Below are positions 1-10,854 of a DNA stretch of 64,000 nucleotides, one piece after another. The stretch spans positions 24,611,950-24,675,949 of the forward strand of contig CM028907.1 of assembly GCA_016801845.1 (NCBI GenBank). The letters run 5' to 3'. Made by a program: the position numbers and the translations under genes. The notes beneath the pieces are model-generated. The model made no database searches and was not told where the DNA came from. It saw only the letters and a program-made list of their open reading frames with translations. Position 1 is the stretch's first letter. Every line of letters starts with the position of its first letter. The DNA is from Polydactylus sextarius. Taxonomy: Eukaryota; Chordata; Actinopteri; Polynemidae.

Positions 1-205
1 TTCACATCAAACAAAACATCAGGGATGTAGTAGGAGAGAAAGACTATCAGAGTGAATGTACTGAAGAAATAATGTGAATCATGTCAACATGAATTCAATG
101 AAGTCTTGGAGACAATATTGCAAAGAAATGAGCCTGTTTTTAGTGTGATGTTTCTGATGGTGTTAAACACTCTTTAACCACAATCATATGTAAATACTTT
201 TCACA

Positions 206-220
206 GAAAAAGGAAGTTTC
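206..220 (+). promoter_or_regulatory. PU.1/Ets-like site upstream of the Ig receptor
   Basis: A purine-rich AGAAAAAGGAAGTTT stretch matches the PU.1/Ets core GGAA with an A-rich left flank. It lies about 200 bases before the receptor start codon. PU.1 drives B-cell and myeloid genes, which fits a CD22-like receptor, but a single Ets core is common by chance. Confidence 0.3.
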
Positions 221-357
221 TTAGTTTCATATCTACAATGTGCTTCAACAACATTTAGTGACATTCATTCTGTCCACGCCTGAATTTGACCACTCACATT
301 TTTGTTTCATCATAGTTTGGATGAACTTGTATGAATTCTTCCCTTTAGATAAATGTC

Positions 358-365
358 ATGCAAAT
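358..365 (+). promoter_or_regulatory. Octamer motif ATGCAAAT
   Basis: A perfect octamer ATGCAAAT (Oct-1/Oct-2 site) sits 58 bases before the start codon of the receptor. Octamers are hallmark elements of immunoglobulin and other B-cell promoters. An AT-rich TTAGATAAAT lies just before it. Function is inferred from position only. Confidence 0.4.
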
Positions 366-423
366 ACTGCTCTACTACTGACTTTGGACCACAACAGCCG
401 TGTTTCTGAACAACGACTGAAAC

Positions 424-3400
424 ATGTTTCTGGTTTTCATCCTGTACATCTCAGGTACGCATGATTATGATTTTTTTAAAGCCAAAATAACTGTTACAGT
501 ATAAACTGTACATTAATTATCATAGATTTAGTTAAAAACTAAAATAGTATTGGAATAAACATGACAAGGTATAAATCTAAATTTAAACAACATTCTGTTG
601 TATTTTTCAATATTTTTCATTTTTTAAGGTGTAAAAAAACTGTAAAAATGGATTTCTGTAAAAGATTAAAGATGTTATTAATGTTGGACTGTATATACTA
701 TATCTTGGAATTTAAAAAATATTTTTAAACAATTTATATATTGTTTAGTGATGAGCATATAAATGTAATAACTAGAAATCTTTCTGAGTATTTATCAATG
801 AAAACTTCTGTTGAAGGTGTTTGTGGAGCAACAAACAGCATTTGTGCCTTAAAAGGTTCCTCAGTGAATCTGACCTGCTCAGCTAAACATCCCACTGCAA
901 ACATGAAATGGTACATTCAAGACCCCAAGAAGTCTGAGATCTCTACAGATGGACATCGTGTGACATCCATGTCTGAAGAAAACTATTGTACTCTAATGAT
1001 CAAAGATCTGAGAGACAGTGATGCAAACTTTTACTGCTGGGGCAGGAATGCTGATGATGACGGATGCTGCCAACAAGTCATTGTTTCAGGTATGATGGTT
1101 GTCAGCATTTGTTGCTTTAAAATCATAGTAATATGAATGTGAAGTTTAAATTTAAACATTCAGACCTGCAGGTAAAGGTGATTCCCTACACAGAGGAACA
1201 GACAGTGACACTGATGTGTAGCACCAGTTGTCCTCTGACTGAAAAACCTGCAGCCTACATCTGGTACAAGAACAGAGAGTTAGTCTATGAGGACTGGTCT
1301 CCCTGGTACCAACATCTGGTCAGCAGTGAGGGAGCAGACAGATACTCCTGTGCCATCAAAGGCTCCGAGGATCTCAGAGCTCCTGAAGTCTCAGTGGGTG
1401 AGTCACGACATTCATATCATGTGGCCTGTTCTTCACTTTATTTCAATTAATTTTCTCCATGTGTAGTCATTCACTTCGTCATTGAACATTAAGAACCTAT
1501 GTTAAATGAAGGCTGCTCTGACAGAAACAGTCCTCTGGAAGAAAAATAAGAAAGAAAGAAAGTTATAAGTTTGTGTTAACAACCTCTGAGCTGATGGGGA
1601 TTTTAACACTGAATTCAAAGTTGCAACAAGCTGATGGAGAATGATTCACTTGAGCCCAAACACATTGTAACTTACTATGTTCAACTTAACCTAAATCTAA
1701 ATCTAATTTCATTGTGACAAACAATAGTTCAGCTTGTTTTACTTCTTTAAAAACCTGCCGACTTTAGTGCATGTCTAAAGAAAACATAAAAATAAAACTA
1801 ACACTGGTTTGTTACTTTCTTGTAAAAAAAAAAAAAAAAATATTGGAATTATTTGATTCCTCTGAGGGAAAAAAAAAAAAAAAAAACTTTCCAGAAAATA
1901 CAAATCCTGTATTTCAACCACAGTTTTTATTAATTAATATCTTTATTAAGTAATGAGGTTTAATATTCATGTACCATATCTTTGTGAGTAAAGCTGTAAT
2001 ATAGAGTGAAACCTACAAGGTAATCTATAAAAATGTTATAAATTATTATTATTTATTTATGTTTTATAAACCAGCATCTGCCTTTGTCAAACATGTCAAA
2101 TATGAATGCATTTAGATATTTTTTTTAACCCTTCAATGGCCAAGTTTTTGTCATGATGCAAAGAAATTTTGTGGACTAAAAACACAATTAATTATTTATT
2201 TTCAAAATACTTCATGCAAACTGGAATATTTATGGTTTGGTTATTGCAGCCTGGTATATGTGAAAGATTAGCAGCAAATTTATTTAAGTAAGCACAGCTT
2301 TCTTAGATGTTTGTCCAGTGTCCAGGCACATTATAATTGTTCAGTGGATAGACTTTTTTTTTGCTAATTTCAAGAATTTCAGCCAGGTATATTTTTCTTA
2401 TTTCTTATATTGGCAGATTTTTTTGTTCAATACAAAACTAATTTGACTAGATTTTAGAATATTGGACTTATTACCAGAAGAGCTGTTAACATGTTAAATA
2501 ACAGCAATAAAATATGTTAACATCCCTATATGTAATGTAACATGTAACATGTTCTAAACACATGGAGTGATCAGAGAACTGATGACAAACTGTGAATATG
2601 TTCAAGAATAAAATCTTCTAATCTACTTTCTTTCTGTTCAGACTCTGTGACTGTGAGCTGCTTCACTGTGACCTATGCTAAAGGGAGAATGTGTTCCTCT
2701 CAGAACAAACCAGAAGATGAACCCTGCTCCATCATATATCCCAGAGGTTAAGTTTCCTCCACCATTTACAAACTTCTCACTCTCAGACTGAGGTTTATTT
2801 TTCATTTATTTTGTGTTCACATTGTTGCTCTTTGTTTTTCTAAATTCTCTGCTTTGTTCTACTACTTAAACAAAGCAGAAGATAAAGTGTTTTTTTATCA
2901 TCATCCTACAGAAATACGCGTTGAGACTTCATCAGATGCAGTGACCTGTAACACCAGCTGTCCTCTGATCGACCCTCAAAAAACTGTCTATTCATGGTTC
3001 TATAACAGAGATGCAGTAACATACAATAACAAATCACAGTTTACAATCATCGATCCTGGTGAACTCTTCTCCTGTTCTATAAAGGGTCATGAGGATGTTG
3101 TGTCTCCTGAAGTCTGTGAGTATGAACCAATTAACAAACTGTATCATCTGCTCAAAGTAGTAGAATCATTAATGTCATGACTGTACATACATGGAGGACA
3201 AATGTGAAAAAAATAACACAAGTGAATAAAATAACAGACGCACTAAACAGTTTAAAACAGGAGCCATGAAATATAATAGAATAATCTTCATTGTCATTGT
3301 ACAGTGGGGGTCATTTACATTGTGTTATTTTCATATGTAGTAGGACAAACTTGTCTTACAGACATGTAGAAAAACATCTGTATTTGATTAGAAATAAACC

Positions 3401-5293
3401 ACTGAATGAATGATTTTAAAGACAATCCACAAAACTGATGGTTGTTTAAATTTACTCATTAGTCATCTACAGGTCAAAGACACTAAGACCCATGTTAACT
3501 TTATCAAAGAATAATAAAGTTTAAGTTTCAATATTTATCCTAACATCTACCAATGTTCTCTATATTTCAGGCCCTGGTACGAACTGTTGGAGTGTGAATT
3601 ATGTCAGCAGAAGAATCTGTGCTCTGGAAGGTTCTTCTGTCAATATTTCCAGTAAATATTCACATCCCAAAAACCAGCAGCCCCAGTCTAAATGTTGGTC
3701 TAAAGTAACAAGCAGTGGTGAAGAGGATGTTGAACAGGTTGAAGCTGATCATGTGGAATTTCATGAAAACGTGACTCAGCACATCCTGACAATCAAAAAC
3801 CTGAAGAAGAGCGACTCTGCTGAATATATATTTAAACTAAAATGTAAAGGACAGAACCAGTTTAACTCACATGGAGTGACTTTGGTTGTCACAGGTAATT
3901 CTTTAAACCAAATCATTTTTTACAGTGTAGATGTCACCACAGTGTCTCACAGCATGATTGATTCATGATTGATTAACTTAAGTGTTTGCTGGTTTTTGGT
4001 CTTTGGCTTAGTTTTACTTACAAACTGATAAACTTTTCAGTAACATGTTTCCAGCATCTTAAGGCTGCTTCAAGTTTCACAGATTAAATCACAGAAGACA
4101 CAGAGCTGCTGATGTTTACATTTACTGACTTCATCTAACCATCTTTCAGACGTGACAGTGAAGTTGCAGCCTGCAGTGGTGACAGAGGGACAGAGAGTCA
4201 CACTGACCTGCAGTACCAGCTGTCCTCTTCCTGTTAACACAAACTACAGTTGGTACTTCAACAGTCGACCTCTGACCCTGAACCAGAGCCAAAACAAACA
4301 CCTGGTTCTGGACCTATTCAACAGTAAGCTTGAAGGACACTACTCCTGTGCTGTCAGAACCTACGAAACATTTGTCAGATCTGATGAAAAGACTCTCTCA
4401 CTCCAAAGAAACAGAGGATTATACATATTAGCTGCAGGAGTCAGTGCTGCTCTCCTGGTTATCATACCTCTAGTTGTCTTCTTTTGGATCAGGTGAGCCA
4501 CTCTGCTCTACTGAAGATCAATAACATTTAATCTATTATCTTAAATAACTTCAAGTTCATGTACATTTATACATATTCATTCTTATCTCTAACCAGAAGA
4601 AAGAGGTCTTCAGGTCAGTCATCGACTACTGAGGCAACAGAGAACACTGGGCAGGTAAAACCTGACATTTGTATGAAGATTTTTAAGAACATTAAGTCTT
4701 AATGTTATATCCATTCTATATATTCTATATATATGGAATATCACCATCATCTAACCAAAGAGTAGATGGTGGTGATGGAGATGATTCAGACAATCCTGCT
4801 TTTGAAGTAGGATTCTTTCAATGAACAATCTTTATTTTAATAAACATTTTTCAGTGCACTAAAAAGCCAAATCAATGGATATCCATCAGTCATGTCATTT
4901 ATCACTGTTATGATGAGGATTAGTCTGAGTTGCAATAAAACTAGGAGATATATTCACATTTGTTTTTAGAGAAAATACTTGATAAAGATTTATTTATCAA
5001 TCATGTGTCAAAGAGTTACTTTTTCAGAAAATAACATGCAGAGAATTATTTTCCCTCAATGTGAACTAATGTTATGTGCCTTGTTTCTTCATTAGTTCAA
5101 CCCTGATTCAGTGTATGGAAACATCTCAAATCAACCAACTCAGCAAGATCAACTTCACTATGACACCGTCCACTTCTCTAGAGCCAAGACAGATCATCTG
5201 TGTTCCACTGTCAGCACCGTGCCACACCCTCAGCCTCGTAACCAGGGTGATGTCGTTTATGCCACTGTCAACATTAGAGGCAATGTGAAGTGA
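424..5293 (+). CDS. CD22/Siglec-like inhibitory Ig-superfamily receptor, nine exons
   Basis: I join exons 424-454, 817-1089, 1164-1397, 2642-2746, 2912-3115, 3571-3894, 4150-4492, 4597-4654 and 5096-5293. All junctions are GT-AG with matching phases, and the total of 1770 nt encodes 589 residues. An in-frame TGA at 418-420 supports this start. Exon 1 is a short hydrophobic signal peptide. Exons 2, 4 and 6 encode V-like domains with the fish CD22-type ICAL-GSSV motif (exon 4 is only 35 residues and degenerate). Exons 3, 5 and 7 encode C2-like domains with CSTSCPL-type B strands and YSCA/FSCS F strands. Exon 7 also encodes the transmembrane segment (about residues 481-503). The tail has three ITIM-type motifs: SVYGNI (Y531, also a YxN Grb2-type site), LHYDTV (Y546) and VVYATV (Y579). 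The likely role is plasma-membrane inhibitory signalling through SHP phosphatases in leukocytes. Exon 6 lacks the usual B-strand cysteine. The exact ortholog is not determinable, because this family is expanded in fish. Confidence 0.88.
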
Positions 5294-5358
5294 TGGGGGG
5301 TGAAAAATAAGGGCACTTTGTGTGCATGTGGAACTACCAGCTGACTTAGAAGTGTGAG

Positions 5359-5364
5359 ATTAAA
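5359..5364 (+). terminator. Candidate polyadenylation signal ATTAAA
   Basis: ATTAAA lies 66 bases after the receptor stop codon, with a GT-containing stretch around it. It is the nearest plausible poly(A) signal for that gene. Confidence 0.35.
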
Positions 5365-5394
5365 AGAACACAAACATTAGAGGCACATGTTGAA

Positions 5395-5975
5395 TGTAAT
5401 TTCTGCCAAGCAGGACTTGTTTCTGTGTCTGTAACTTTGCTTGAACCTGTTCCTGCTCTGGACTCTGCTTCATCTGTGTCTATATATTCTGGGGATTCAT
5501 CCCCCTCATCTTCCATGCTGGTAGATGGCCTATTACTGGACAGCACAGAGCTGCTTTGCTGCTGTAACTGCCTACAATAGAATAATAATAGTTTTAATAA
5601 TAACCTATTTTTTAAGATTTAATAATAGCCTATTAAGGTAATACAAGATTACTGCAAGTCTTGTAACATAGAAATAACTTATGGTTGGTACAAAATAATA
5701 GCTATTATAGCTTAATGCCTGATTTAGTACCACCAAACCACTTTGTGTAATTAAAATAAAATGTGGACAGCTTTTAAGATATTTCAATAAAATTAGAGGA
5801 ACAGTTCAACTTTAGCTTTAAAGGGCCTAAACATGATTCTGGTCTTGACCTTTCATCTTCATCTTACTTTGCTGATGCTTTCATCCAGGAGAGCAGAGAG
5901 CTGCTTCCCTGGGCTGCCTGCTGTAGCTCCCTTTCTCTTGTCTTTTTATTCTCTCCTTTCTTGGCATTATGCTGC
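5395..5975 (-). pseudogene. Two short minus-strand coding remnants, family unknown
   Basis: Two stretches read like protein on the minus strand. At about 5395-5575 there is a serine/acid-rich segment containing MEDEGDESPEYIDTDEAES. At about 5873-5975 there is a basic segment containing KKGENKKTRERELQQAAQG, then a stop. Both contain a Q-Q-(A/S)SSS-(V/L)L-type stretch, so one may be a duplicate of the other. The style resembles the acidic or basic N-termini of transposase-derived proteins, but I cannot name a family. The rest of 5294-6423 shows only AT-rich spacer. Confidence 0.3.
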
Positions 5976-6423
5976 AATTAGTAACTAACAAGAGACCAAA
6001 AGTATGAATAAGACTGCTTGGTGACATTACAACAAGGCAGAAGGCTACTTTTTCTGCAGGCAATTGGGAACTGCCTGTTTGTTATTTAGCAAATAAATGT
6101 GTTAATTATGTAGCCTAATGTAAACCTACACAATAGTAAATATTCAGCTCAAGTATACTGATAGATTCACATGCTGTACCACTGACAAACTCTACTGACA
6201 TTAGTTGTGTGGTGGTCATCACGTCATCTATTATTGATTTGGGCTAACGTTGCTAGCTAAGCAGTGAGCAGTCGGCTAATTTATGCTCAGCTGTTTGGTG
6301 CTGTATGAGACAGGCTACTGCACAACAGAGACAAATAAATACAGGTTAGGCTTAGGGGGCAAACAATACACTCGACTCGATTCATGTGTTACCTGGCTAG
6401 TGGAAAAGGGGAGGAGGTGTGTG

Positions 6424-7718
6424 AATAGAATAGAAATTTTATTTGTCTGACACCAAAAAAGTAACAGGACTCAGAATCAACTTTACACACACATACAAGA
6501 CATTAAAAGACCTAAAAGTTAAAAAAAAAAAAAAAAGTAGAAGTACATCACATAAACCAGAAATAAAATCAGACACATTGAAACTTACAAAAGGACCATT
6601 AGTAAAATCATTACCAGGTTATAGAAGTTCATTTACTGTTGAGGGCTGTGATTGCAGTTGGAATGAATGATTTTTTTATAGATTGCTTTTCTGGCCAGTG
6701 GGACTTTGTATCTCCTGTCTGATGGGAGAAGACTGAAAGAGTGATGGAGGGGATGAGAGGGTTCCTCTGTGATCAGGGTGGCTTTCCTGATCACAGAGCG
6801 CTCATACAGATGGGACAGTGGAGTTTGTGGCAAACCAATTATTTTGCCAGCTTGATCTGTGATCCGTGTGAGCTTTGTTTTCTGTTTTCTGGTGAGGAAG
6901 TTGTACCAGGATGTGATATTAAGGGTGAGAATAGATTCTATAAGTGACCAGTAAACCATGATTAAAATCCTTTCGCTGACATTAAAATTCCTTAGCTTCC
7001 TGAGAAGATGGAGGCACTGGAGTGCCTTGTTGTAAATTGAATCTTAGTGTGTTTGGAAGGACAGTCCATGGGAGTCCATCTGTGTTCCCAGACACTTAAA
7101 CACTCCACCTGTTTAACCTGCTCTCCCTGGATAGACAAGGGTTTAAAAAGCTGAGATGTAGTTGCTGTTCTGTCTCTGCCCACACAGCACAGTTCCTTTG
7201 TTTTTGAAATATTGAGCTCAAGTGATTTCTCACTGAAAGTTGTGGCCAGATCGTCCACTGCTAGTTGGTACTGGGTGAGAGCTTCCATATTGTCCATGCG
7301 GCCACCAGGGTCATGTCATCAGCATATTTTAAAAGACTCATTCACTCGCTGCTACAACTGATGTTATTGGTGTAGACAGAGAACAGAATGGGGATAAAAC
7401 ACAACCTTGTGGGAGCCTTGTGTTTAAAACCAGTTTACTGGACTTATCAAAAAACGAGTCCCAGTCTGAGAGTTCAAAGCAACCTCTGAGTGTGTCGGTT
7501 GCTTTATTATTCCAAAGTATAATAGTTTTTGTTATTGTCTCGCCTGTTTTAAGTTGTGATCTGTATTTTGGTAGCAGCAGGATGACATTGTGATCTGACC
7601 TGCTGAGAGGGGTGTGTGGCTTTGATACATATGCGTTTGGGATTTTTTCTTAGCATAGGTCCAATATATCATTAATTCTGGTGGGAGTCGTGACATATTG
7701 TTCCAGATCGGGCAGATA
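6424..7718 (-). mobile_element. CR1/L2/Rex-type LINE, 5'-truncated and internally deleted
   Basis: On the minus strand, pieces of a non-LTR retrotransposon ORF2 occur in the normal order. The end of the endonuclease (TPTRINDILDLCY, then SDHNVILLLPKYR, near 7530-7715) jumps directly into the reverse transcriptase. RLPQGCVLSP lies near 7375-7435 and the catalytic YADD near 7325. The C-terminal region at 6633-6959 has WSLIESILT and HPLHHSFSLLPS. The finger and palm region between is deleted and frames shift, so it is dead. The 3' end at 6424 finishes in an ATTCT-type simple repeat, usual for this clade. The exact family name needs a repeat library. Confidence 0.85.
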
Positions 7719-8269
7719 TGACGTGACGTCACAGCGGTTAAAAGGAGAAACACAGGCTGCGCTCCGGTCTGACTGACAGCTCTGTGATGGCTGTCAGCCA
7801 TCCGCTCTGCTGCCATGTTAAAATCCGGTCCTGGGACGTATGCTACTGTTAAGTTCCTCTGTTTTATACGATCGCACGTTTGTCAGCGCGATTGCAGATT
7901 GCGATATCCGGCTGCCTCTCCTCCTCAGTCTGTTCCTTATGCCCCCTCTGGACCCTCTTTTCCTCCGGATGTGTTTTCGCTTCTGATTGCGAAGTATCTG
8001 ACGGGGGATGTTGTCAGTGAGGGGGGTACGTGTGTTGGCACCAGCAGATCGTTTTCCAACAGGTAGCTCCGTGAATACGTGAGCCTACACGTGGTGGTGA
8101 ATTGCTGTGCCAGTGGAAAACAAAGTCCGTTTACTGGTCATAGAGCCGTTAAACGTTGACAAAGGAAGAGAGGTGTGAGCGGAGGAGGGAGGTGGCGCAT
8201 ACTGGGGCATTATTATCTCACGCTTTTAATCGTCCAGCATTACTAGTTGATCATGTCAACATGGACCAC
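7719..8269 (+). other. Spacer with higher GC, a CRE palindrome and an unassigned ORF
   Basis: A consensus cAMP-response element TGACGTCA lies at 7724-7731, just beyond the truncated LINE. An 83-codon open frame on the plus strand (7815-8066) is rich in Ser/Pro and matches nothing I recognise. GC is higher than in the neighbours. It could be an old promoter or first exon, or part of an unrecognised repeat. Confidence 0.25.
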
Positions 8270-8644
8270 AGTACACTGTAAAAAAAACAGTAACAGTAAA
8301 GCTTCAAATAACACCGCGGGTGTTTATTTACCAAATGACTGTGTGTCATGTGTAAGTTTATGTTATATGTAAGTTTTATTAAAACACTGTTATAATGTTA
8401 TACCCGCTGTTTATTAAAATTAATATTGCTATTGATATTCCATTACATCATCAATATATTAAGTTTAATGATTATACAAAGCAACTGATTTTGCAAAAGA
8501 TTAAAAGTTAAATCAACTTGACATTTAGTGTGTTGTACTTAAAATAGCAATTCACTTAATTTTTGATTACACATTACTTCATTATTTTAAGGCAAGTAAA
8601 GTAAAAATCAAGTAAATTCAACGTATCCAGGCTTACAGTGTACT
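8270..8644. mobile_element. Non-autonomous inverted-repeat element (MITE), 375 bp
   Basis: The ends are a perfect 12-bp inverted repeat: AGTACACTGTAA at 8270-8281 and TTACAGTGTACT at 8633-8644. The interior is AT-rich and non-coding. CACTGTAA-type termini are common among fish MITEs. I do not see a convincing target duplication, so the superfamily is open. Confidence 0.6.
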
Positions 8645-9160
8645 AAAGCACACTAGTACAGTAGGTTGCCTCATAATACAACAAAATATAATTTAAAAGA
8701 GCACAGCTGTGTTTTTTAAAGTGTTATTTACAACATACACACAATACATACACAAAACAGTCATGAACACACCTTAAATCAAATCATATTTTATGGTGTC
8801 ACATGGTGTGCAGAAGCTATAAGTGGGTGTGAGGTTAAATACTTTATTGACTTTATTTGTTACTCAACACAACAGAGGGGAAAACCTGGCCCAGCAGACA
8901 TCCCTACAGCCTGTGTGTGTGCTCTTATTTGTTTATCATTTCATCCAACATTTACTCTTTATTCACATACCTACGAAGTAAACTACACTCTGCCTTTCAG
9001 TAGTAGTAGCAGTCAGTTGTTTTTTCCTGCATTAATATTCAGTGTTCATTCTAGTTCACACATTTGCTATTGTAAAACAACATGTCAGTGTAAATGTCAA
9101 AGTCACTGTGGTCACATCGGGTCATGTGAGGGAGTTAGTCTTAAAGAGAGAGCACACCCA
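8645..9160. other. Spacer, nothing recognised
   Basis: AT-rich DNA with short microsatellite tracts (ACACAATACATACACA near 8740). No exon-like frame or repeat boundary was identified. Confidence 0.4.
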
Positions 9161-9167
9161 CACAGGC

Positions 9168-9945
9168 ATTGATCGGACAAAACGCTCACTGATCTTTGCG
9201 TTCTGTCAAAACACTCGTCTTTGACTCCAGTCACAGGCCTCTCACTGGCTCTCTTCTGCTCCATCAGCGCTTCATTCACAGCATGATGCCACTGATTTCT
9301 GTGCTTTCAGTTATGCAGCAGCACATTTGCCAGTGACTGGAGGATCTCCCTCTTCTCATGGAGGTACATCTGGGTTTCCCACAGCATGTCCACCAGGACT
9401 GCATATATATAAAATAAAATAAAACAAAAATAAAACAAAATAGAGACAATACAACTCTCCTATGGTATGAAAGCTTCCAACACATTCCTACTAATAAAAT
9501 TTCACATAAATTCAACTAGTTGATTAAATGGCCTGTTTTTTTTTTTTTAACATAACCCACTGCTTGATTTTGATGTGGAAAATAAAGCTTAAAAAGCCTA
9601 AATAAAGCCTAGACTGCCTAAAAATAAAGCCTAGACTGGACTGTCCTCTTCATGCAGCAAAGGCAGTTTTATGTCCTAATTAAAAAGGGATAACTTAAAT
9701 CAAATATAATTATGAGATGAATAAAAACAACCCTCCACAAGCTGGCCAAAAATATTAACTACTCTCCACTCAGGATGCCCCTTCTGTGACCAACATCTTC
9801 TTGGATAAATTCTGTAAAATACCATACTCACTTCTTTATCTGTGTTTGGATGCTGTCCACTTCAGATGTGCCTCTGTTCATAGCACGACTGCAACCCCCA
9901 TGTACATGATGTCTTCAAACCCTGTCAGCCAATCACAACAGCTAT
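9168..9945 (-). pseudogene. Decayed minus-strand gene fragment, two exon-like pieces
   Basis: After a minus-strand acceptor (AG at 9399-9400), an exon-like frame runs downward with VLVDMLWETQMYLHEKREI, then a TGA, then KHRNQWHHAVNEALMEQKRA in the same frame. A second piece at about 9850-9945 also ends in a plausible exon edge, but every frame there has a stop. The helical, charged composition looks like a coiled-coil protein. I do not recognise the family. The in-frame TGA argues for a pseudogene. A selenocysteine is not supported by anything nearby. Confidence 0.35.
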
Positions 9946-10234
9946 TGGTAGACACCAGTACTCAGAGGGGTCAGAATGGAAAACGACGGGAAAAGAAGGG
10001 GATTGCTGTGTTTGAATGAAGTACAACTATACGGGGTCTTGTCACATTTTTCACAAACAGTATCTTTCATTTAAGAATAAGAAAAAACTAAATACCATCT
10101 TTGTGTTTTTCTGTGTGTGTGTCTGTGTGTATTTTCTGGTGTTTTGGAGATTGAAGATGACTAAGTTGTCAGAAAAACACATTGTAGTGGATGATAAAAA
10201 TAACCTTAATTGCTAATTTGTAAAAAAATATGAT

Positions 10235-10734
10235 NNNNNNNNNNNNNNNNNNNNNNNNNNNNNNNNNNNNNNNNNNNNNNNNNNNNNNNNNNNNNNNNNN
10301 NNNNNNNNNNNNNNNNNNNNNNNNNNNNNNNNNNNNNNNNNNNNNNNNNNNNNNNNNNNNNNNNNNNNNNNNNNNNNNNNNNNNNNNNNNNNNNNNNNNN
10401 NNNNNNNNNNNNNNNNNNNNNNNNNNNNNNNNNNNNNNNNNNNNNNNNNNNNNNNNNNNNNNNNNNNNNNNNNNNNNNNNNNNNNNNNNNNNNNNNNNNN
10501 NNNNNNNNNNNNNNNNNNNNNNNNNNNNNNNNNNNNNNNNNNNNNNNNNNNNNNNNNNNNNNNNNNNNNNNNNNNNNNNNNNNNNNNNNNNNNNNNNNNN
10601 NNNNNNNNNNNNNNNNNNNNNNNNNNNNNNNNNNNNNNNNNNNNNNNNNNNNNNNNNNNNNNNNNNNNNNNNNNNNNNNNNNNNNNNNNNNNNNNNNNNN
10701 NNNNNNNNNNNNNNNNNNNNNNNNNNNNNNNNNN
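10235..10734. other. Assembly gap of 500 N
   Basis: Exactly 500 N, a conventional placeholder length, so the true gap size is unknown. Open frames of X across it are meaningless. Confidence 0.99.
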
Positions 10735-10854
10735 GGTAATCAGTAGCTCAGGTGAGTCTAGCTGGAAACAAAAAAAGAAAGAGATCACCACCACAACTGC
10801 AAGGCCTGTAACAGGCCTGTCCCAGGAACAGACACCACATCGATCTGCTTCTTA

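Noticed and set aside
215..230. ISRE-like AGTTTCTTAGTTTC near the receptor promoter
   Set aside because: The spacing between the TTTC halves is four bases instead of two, so it does not fit an interferon-response element.
4760..4815. Possible extra tail exon (DDSDNPAFE-like reading) between receptor exons 8 and 9
   Set aside because: No acceptor gives the right phase without a stop, and exons 8 and 9 already join in phase 0.
9290..9330. Selenocysteine codon at the in-frame TGA
   Set aside because: No conserved selenoprotein context and no SECIS-like structure were noticed. The neighbouring piece also has stops, so decay is simpler.
10230..10739. Open frames across the run of N
   Set aside because: The translations are all X over an assembly gap.
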